A stretch of DNA of 64,000 bases, taken from Branchipolynoe longqiensis (Eukaryota; Annelida; Polychaeta; Phyllodocida; Polynoidae). Each line of letters starts with the position of its first letter. Within the stretch, counting starts at the first letter, position 1. Below the pieces are notes generated by a model. That model had not been told where the DNA came from. It made no database searches and worked only from the letters and a program-made list of their open reading frames with translations. Positions 58,634 through 64,000 of this stretch are shown one piece after another. The stretch spans positions 123,448,665-123,512,664 of the forward strand of contig CM059187.1 in the NCBI GenBank assembly GCA_030323885.1, given 5' to 3'. The position numbers were made by a program, and so were the translations under genes.

Positions 58634-58905
58634 AAAGTTGCCTAATCCGATGAAAGCAACCCACTTTGTGAACCAAACCACTTGACTTAGTTTTGATCCT
58701 ACATATCAAATTGGGTAGCGTCCTCCACTCGTTGGCTCCGTGTCAGGATAATGTAACTGAGTGGGATATCAGGATATGGTGCTGGCGGCCTAGTCTCAAA
58801 TTGGGGCAGCACTATAAAGTCACCATGAATGCGCACTGTCGCAGGTCGGTACCAGTCCTGATATGACCTTAGATGCTGCCAGAATGTAAAACTCCAACAA
58901 CCAAG
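58634..58905. repeat. Family B MITE fragment followed by SINE fragment
   Basis: 58634-58715 is a family B left end (TTAAAGTTGCCTAATCCGATGA). 58725-58905 is a headless SINE family 1 (+): CGTGTCAGGATAATGTAACT to GAATGTAAAACTCCAACAA. Confidence 0.75.
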
Positions 58906-59008
58906 TAACGTACCCATTTAAGCATCTATTGCACTTTGATTGCTCAAGTGTGTACAACCCTCACACACTGATAAGCAAAGCCTGCACCTCAATTCTCCTA
59001 GACATACA

Positions 59009-59350
59009 CCGGGCGCGGTGGCCGAATCGGTAGAGCACAGGCCTGGCATGCGGAAGGTCGGGAGTTTGCGAGTTCGGTTCCTGGTCAAGTTGAACCAATG
59101 ACTTAAAAATGTATACGTGTCGCATCCGAGCCTAGTGCTCGGCATTATTAGGATAGGGCAAGGACTGGTTAACTCAGTGTCAGGATAATGTGACTGAGTG
59201 GGATATTGGGTCATGGTGTCGGCAGCCTGATTTCCGCGTGGAGCAGCACTATAAAATCACCATGCGTGCATACTGTCACAAGTCGGTACCTGTCCTGATA
59301 TGACCTTAGATGTTGCTAGGACGTAAAACAACAACAAACAAACAAACATC
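59009..59350 (+). repeat. tRNA-headed SINE, family 1 (full, second head type)
   Basis: Head CCGGGCGCGGTGGCCGAATCGGTAGAGCACAGG, GAGTTCGGTTCCTGGTCAAG; full body; ends GTTGCTAGGACGTAAAACAACAAC(AAAC)n. Confidence 0.9.
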
Positions 59351-59711
59351 CTAGACATACAACACTAGTCGTGAATGCGAATCACTTAGTCCCTCAATGC
59401 ATTACACAGCACAATCAAACCCGCATACAGAATACTGTAGGATAACTTCATAATGAACAAAAAGTCGCATAATTAAAACACGCCACTGAATCTGTATAAA
59501 TGCTCTATGATTGGACCGCAGCCTTTCGAACACAACTACTACCATTCATTCCTCTATTATCGCCATATAATCATTTCCTTTCCCTCCCCTCTCAACTCTA
59601 ACCCCCCCCCCCCCCACCTAACACCCCTACCCCCCCCCTAGCCCCCCCCCCCCACCCCAGCCCCCGCTGCTTCCCTTTCTCTCGCTGTTCCTTCTCTTCT
59701 TCACCTGCTGC
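59351..59711. other. Non-coding, poly-C tract at 59598-59660
   Basis: Ordinary sequence, then C homopolymers of up to about 14. Confidence 0.5.
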
Positions 59712-59725
59712 GCGCCCTCTGGTGG
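59712..59725 (-). promoter_or_regulatory. CTCF-like motif (candidate)
   Basis: GCGCCCTCTGGTGG, i.e. CCACCAGAGGGCGC on the - strand, a very close match to the classic CTCF core. Confidence 0.4.
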
Positions 59726-59761
59726 TAGCGGCTTCCAATGGCAGGCAGTGTATTTTTTGTG

Positions 59762-59805
59762 TGAGTGGGGGTGGGGGTGAGGGTGAGGGTGGGGGTGGGG
59801 GGAGT
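59762..59805 (+). repeat. G-quadruplex-prone tract
   Basis: GTGGGGGTGGGGGTGAGGG repeated, at least six G-runs within 44 bp. Confidence 0.7.
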
Positions 59806-60150
59806 TCTTTTTCCCCTCTCTTTTGTTAGAAGGCATGGCGGAGACTGGGAGTTGGATGGTGAGCATCGCCATGGCAACCACCTACTCTCCCGAGGCCCGA
59901 TGTGCCACGGCGGAAGTACGCTCACCGGAAATAAGGATATCCCATGAGCACCTGGAGCAGGCGGACGGGCAGGTTGGTTGCCTAGTGACTGGGTACCACG
60001 TGACAAGGAATAATAACCGGCGTCATCCGGGCATTTATGCAAGGCGCACGTAGCGGAGGTGGAGGAGAGTGTGTGTGTGTGTGTGTTGGGGGGGGGGGTT
60101 ATAAAAGGCACTACCACAAAAAAAAGGTGTCAGAAAATTTAGGCCTGGTC
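59806..60150. other. No gene recognised
   Basis: GC-moderate sequence with frames open on both strands but no recognisable domain or splice context. Confidence 0.3.
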
Positions 60151-60152
60151 CA

Positions 60153-60327
60153 TGGAAGGGGGGGGGGGGCGGAGGGATGGGGGGTCTGTAGGGATAAAGA
60201 GATGGTCGGGTAGTTGGCGAGGGAGAAGGGGAGGAGGGAGGGGGAGGAGAGGGGGTGGGTAATGGGATGTGGGAGAGGCGGGAGGGGAGAGGGAGAGGGA
60301 GAGGGAGAGGGAGAGGGAGAGGGAAAC
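60153..60327 (+). repeat. Purine tract with (GGGAGA)n
   Basis: About 175 bp almost only G and A, ending in about seven tandem GGGAGA units (60284-60325). A mirror-repeat purine tract of this kind can form triplex (H-)DNA. Confidence 0.8.
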
Positions 60328-61265
60328 ATGCCGCTTGTAACTAGGCATATTTACCTAGCATCTAAAGGTGGTCTGCATCTTTGACACTAGGCAACAATTT
60401 CTACCCGAAGCGATTTGTATTTAGGAATTTCCTGCAGTAATTTAATCGCTCACACAATTCTGCGTAACGATTCGACCCTAGGTGTTCATCGGTTGCGACA
60501 CGCGCGGTTAAGACTATGTTTTTTGTGGTGGTGTTTTTCTTCTTTTTTGTTTGTTTTTAGGGTGAACCCTTTAATCTGATCGTTATTTAACCCGACGTGC
60601 CACACTTCTGGCGCCCAGAACACCCGTACAAAAATCTAAATAAAAAAATAAAAAATAAAAAACCCACGATGGACTGAACAGAAAGGATTAGTTAAGCTGC
60701 AAAGAGACACGCCTACTGGGAATCTTTAAATAAATTTTATTTTATTTTAAACTTAGATAAAGGAAACTACGGTTACATCGGCATGATGGACTGAACATAA
60801 AGGATTAGTTAAGCTAAAAAGAGACATGCCACCTGGGAATCTTTAAATAATTGATTTACTAAAAAAAGAGAAAGATTCAGATAAAGGAAACTATGGTTAT
60901 ATCAGCATGTGCAGAAATCAAATCCTTTCTCTTTGTAGACTACATGTATTTGCACGTTCGGCGCTGGCTGATTGAAGTGTAACAAAATACAGACATGTCA
61001 GGTGTTGGAGGGATACTGGTTAAATATAAATGACAGAATTAATTGTGGTGACAGGTAATGGGGCGCTGGAGACAAATGGAAAGAGGGAGTCTGGCTACTA
61101 ATATGTCATGACATATCCTGCTGGTTACAATGAGTACACACCCAGACCCCCGACCCAATGTGCATATATCATATTTCACCCAACGCTGATTCCCAGAGAT
61201 GCCCCCCCCCCTCCCCCACAATCTCTCCCTCCCACCCCCCCTTACCTTTTTGTATATTCCTTTTA
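60328..61265. repeat. Non-coding with a 118-bp direct repeat
   Basis: GATGGACTGAACAGAAAGGATTAGTTAAGCT...GGGAATCTTTAAATAA occurs at about 60667-60735 and about 60785-60852; AAACTTAGATAAAGGAAACTA likewise repeats. The rest is unrecognised. Confidence 0.6.
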
Positions 61266-61267
61266 CC

Positions 61268-61555
61268 TGACCGAATCGGAAGAGCGCCGGTTAAGTCAAA
61301 CAAATGACTTATACAATTGATACTTGTCGCTTCCTAGCCTGGTGCTCGGCACTAATAGGATAGGGCAAGGACTTGTTAGCTCGGTGTCAGGGTAATGTGA
61401 CTGAGTGGGATATCGGGTCATTGTAACGGCAGCCTGAATTCCCAGTGAGGCAGCACTATAAAGTCGCTATGAGTGTGCACTGTCTCAAGTCAGTACCCGT
61501 CTGATATGACCTCAGATGTTGTCAGGACGTAAAACTCCATCAACCAACCAACAAC
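61268..61555 (+). repeat. tRNA-headed SINE, family 1 (head shortened)
   Basis: CCTGACCGAATCGGAAGAGC then GTTAAGTCAAACAAATGACT, complete body, ends GTTGTCAGGACGTAAAACTCC. Confidence 0.82.
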
Positions 61556-62174
61556 AATCCTTTTATCTGTTTTTATCACCACAACGCGCATCATGTATTC
61601 TGAATAGTAATAATAACCATACATACACCTTTATTACCGGCTGGGCTTCTCAATAAAAAAAGAAAAAGATGCACTAAGAACAGATATACACACATCCACA
61701 TAGAAGGAAGATGAAGCTTTGGCTATGAATATTGAATCTTACTGACAGTGGCCGTGGCACATAAGGCGGTAATAACTCAGGGCAGTTTGATACAATATGC
61801 AAACCGGAAGTCATAGACCATGTTAAAGGCATAGTGCGCATGTCATATATATACAATGGAACATTGTGTACCAGTGTAGTTTATCGGATGGTACCAGCTG
61901 CTCTAAACAAACATAGATACTCATATATATATATATATATAATATATATTTGTATATAAGGGATGTGTTGCCCCGCTTTCATACGGAGCTTAGGCGTTCT
62001 TCCTGCGAAGTAAGGGCTGAAGCACACTGCAGCACCGCACAGTGATTAAAATACATACAAGAATTGGTATTTCTTAGGATATTGACCAGGATAATTTAAC
62101 CACACTTGAATTCAGACAGAAATGCTATGCAACTTTGGTCAAGTTTTTTCCCCATATATATATATACATGAACA
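61556..62174. other. No gene recognised; (TA)n at 61922-61955
   Basis: Unremarkable non-coding sequence apart from the microsatellite. Confidence 0.45.
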
Positions 62175-62175
62175 T

Positions 62176-62352
62176 ACAGTAAACCCTCTCTAACTGACCA
62201 CATTCACAGATCGACCACTCCCCTATATCGATCACTTTGTTTGGATCCCAACATTACCATTGAAACCATATCGTAACTCCCTAAATCGTCCCGAATTGGA
62301 CTACTTAGCGTCAGTACCAAGGTCGGTCGATTTAGAGAGGTTTTACTGTATG
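62176..62352. mobile_element. Tc1/mariner-like MITE
   Basis: TACAGTAAACCCTCTCTAAC to GATTTAGAGAGGTTTTACTGTA; interior is the inverse of the 34.9-35.3 kb copies (TTTGGATCCCAAC). TA at both borders. Confidence 0.8.
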
Positions 62353-62665
62353 TCCCTGAATTTCCCTGAAGATTTGTACTGCCTATCATGGATAAGCCTG
62401 AATAGGCTTGTTTTCACCATTAGACAGTTTGTCGATAGAAAGCCCAAGCCTACACTTTTACTGACCCAAGGTATTTTTAACCTCCCACATCACATAGACA
62501 TGGTATGAGAGCAACTGGCCTTTGATGATGCTGTAAGTTATACACACCAGTGGAAATCCAAATTGGCAGAGATGGGGGCATGGGGAATCGAACCACTGAC
62601 CTTCAGATTAGGAGTCTGACCTACAAAAATGTCAGACACTCTAAGCACTCCGCCACAGAGAACAC
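62353..62665 (-). repeat. tRNA-headed SINE, family 2 (full)
   Basis: Abuts the mariner-like MITE. Ends with the complete inverted head GGGGAATCGAACCACTGACC...AGCACTCCGCCACAGAG. Confidence 0.85.
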
Positions 62666-62682
62666 CACATACGTATTTACAT

Positions 62683-62742
62683 AAATATATACATATATAT
62701 ATATATATATATACATATATATGTACGTATACAATTGTATTC
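62683..62742. repeat. (TA)n microsatellite
   Basis: ATATATATATATATACATATATATG run. Confidence 0.8.
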
Positions 62743-62934
62743 TAGCTTATTAGATATAAATGTACCATTTTCCCAGTAATAGATTGTCATGTTAAGGGGT
62801 GAAACTGTCAACTATTCTGATTTTCTTCGAGTGACCATCCGTTAATGTGCAGCCAAGGTGAGCTTAAAGCATAGTGCTTACCGTGAAGGATAGCGCTGAG
62901 AAAGGCTAAACTTCCGGTCGTATGAACACACCAG

Positions 62935-63678
62935 GGGCCATATGTATGAACAACTTTTTATCAGCTCCAGTGTTAAGAGCCGCGACCGGGGTAGCTAACG
63001 GTGGTGTTGGGAAATGGGTCACGGGATGTACGGTGGTATGGTGCCAAAGCGTGGTGGCATTAGCTAACCTAGAGGTTATTTATAGATTTGGGCAATCCCT
63101 CTGAGCCTGTTCCCGGCCAGCACTGCTATTTAACAATATCGCCGCCGATTCGGTGGCGGCGGCGTTAATATTGGTTCGATTATTGGTTTAATTTGACCAA
63201 AATTCGGCGGCGGCATTAATATCGCTTCGATTTCTGGTTTAATTTCGCCAAATTTCACTTTTTTTGTATGTTATTCTGTTAAATAAAATTGGTCAAAGTA
63301 AGGCCAAACTCGAAGCGATATTAACGCCGCCGCCGCATCGGTGGCCATTTGTTTTGTTTATATTCGACAATATGTATATCACTGCCGATGTAGCAGCTGC
63401 GTTAATTTCGCTTCAATTTTGGGGTTAATTTGACCAAATTTCACTTTTTACTATGTTATTCTGTTAAATATGATAACATTGAATAGATTTGGCCCTCATC
63501 GGTACCTAACACCACCCTTAAACCTGGTACGGAGTGGTGTTAGCCTACCCGACATTAACCTCGTGGTGTTTCTGTAACACTGCTCCATACATAGGGACTT
63601 TTCACCGCTAAACTAGAAATCCTGTCCAAAACCAGTTTTGGCTCACTAACAGTAACACCACCCCATACATACGGCCCC
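62935..63678. mobile_element. GGGGCC-ended TIR element with tandem core, copy 2
   Basis: Ends CAGGGGCCATATGTATGAAC and CATACATACGGCCCCAG are inverse. The core again holds repeated GTTAATATCGCTTCGATTTNNGGTTTAATTTGACCAAATTTCAC and TATGTTATTCTGTTAAAT units. Flanks GAACACAC and GCCCTCAC agree at five of eight positions, which may be a decayed 8-bp duplication. Confidence 0.75.
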
Positions 63679-63689
63679 AGGCCCTCACC

Positions 63690-63960
63690 GGGGTTGGTTC
63701 ATTGCTTGTTGGAGTGTTATGTCCTGGCTACATCTCAGGTCATATCAGGATTGGTAGCGACTTGTGACAGTGCGAATTCATGGTAATATTATAGTGCTGC
63801 CCCACTGGGAGACCACTGGGAGACCCACTCAGTCACATTATCTGGACACTGAGCCAACCAGTCCTTGCCCTATCCTAATAATGCCCAGCGCATGGCTAGG
63901 AAGCGACAAGTATAAATTGTTATGTCATTAGTTTGACTCGAGCAGGAGCCCTCACCAGAG
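63690..63960 (-). repeat. tRNA-headed SINE, family 1
   Basis: TTGTTGGAGTGTTATGTCCTGG, AGGATTGGTAGCGACTTGTG, AACCAGTCCTTGCCCTATCC; the head is degraded at the window edge. Confidence 0.8.
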
Positions 63961-64000
63961 ACCAGCGGATAGTGAGTAAGCCAGAAGACACATATTTGGA

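Noticed and set aside
59009..59060. CCGGGCGCGGTGGC start resembling a primate Alu element (contamination?)
   Set aside because: Sequence after the first 14 bases is a tRNA-like head (A-box GGCCGAATCGG, B-box GGTTCC) and the body is the local SINE family; the match to Alu is chance.
1..64000. Prokaryotic-type systems (operons, toxin-antitoxin, phage defence) or viral genes
   Set aside because: No long intronless gene clusters, no ribosome-binding sites, no viral proteins; coding DNA is limited to spliced ROR exons and dead LINE sequence.

Overview
This is a window of a marine-invertebrate-type bilaterian nuclear genome. Its genes are split by introns with GT/AG borders. Most of the DNA is transposon remains, (TA)n and C/G homopolymer tracts and minisatellites. 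Nothing bacterial is present. The only clear host genes are two receptor tyrosine kinases of the ROR family (Wnt5a/Frizzled-domain receptors). I cannot name the species; a lophotrochozoan or an invertebrate deuterostome would fit.

Layout. (1) 1-1677, + strand: the last exon of ROR gene A, entered inside the exon, carrying the kinase domain and a long Ser/His/Pro/Gln-rich tail. (2) 1.7-24.5 kb: about 23 kb between the genes, filled with AT microsatellites, a CA-rich satellite, TIR elements (MITEs), tRNA-headed SINEs, a tandem duplication carrying a solo LTR, and a decayed LINE with two nested insertions. (3) 24.6-54.2 kb, - strand: ROR gene B, tail-to-tail with gene A. Six exons can be joined with one reading frame and matching splice phases: Frizzled-like CRD (54049-54191, 42078-42290, 30870-30980), kringle (29612-29734, 27743-27853), then juxtamembrane, TM, kinase and tail (24576-26275). 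Introns of 1.1-11.8 kb hold minisatellites, SINEs and MITEs. The Ig-domain and signal-peptide exons expected upstream were not found. (4) 54.2-64 kb: AT/C/G low-complexity DNA, many SINE copies and TIR elements; no gene recognised.

How the genes relate. A and B are paralogues. They share the kinase, the start of the cytoplasmic region (almost identical DNA over about 90 nt), and a set of short motifs in otherwise divergent tails, ending in a class I PDZ-ligand-like C terminus. A keeps the DFG motif and the common invertebrate activation loop. B has DLG and an activation segment reminiscent of vertebrate ROR2. Both keep the Gly-loop glycines, the VAIK lysine and HRD.

Mobile DNA is the other notable content: three PIF/Harbinger-like non-autonomous elements with 3-bp TWA duplications whose interiors are each saturated with a different short motif; a paralogous empty site dating two of the insertions in the 15-16 kb LINE; a solo LTR with a perfect 5-bp duplication; and a SINE split by a GGGGCC-ended TIR element. 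Repeat borders are approximate unless a target duplication is given.
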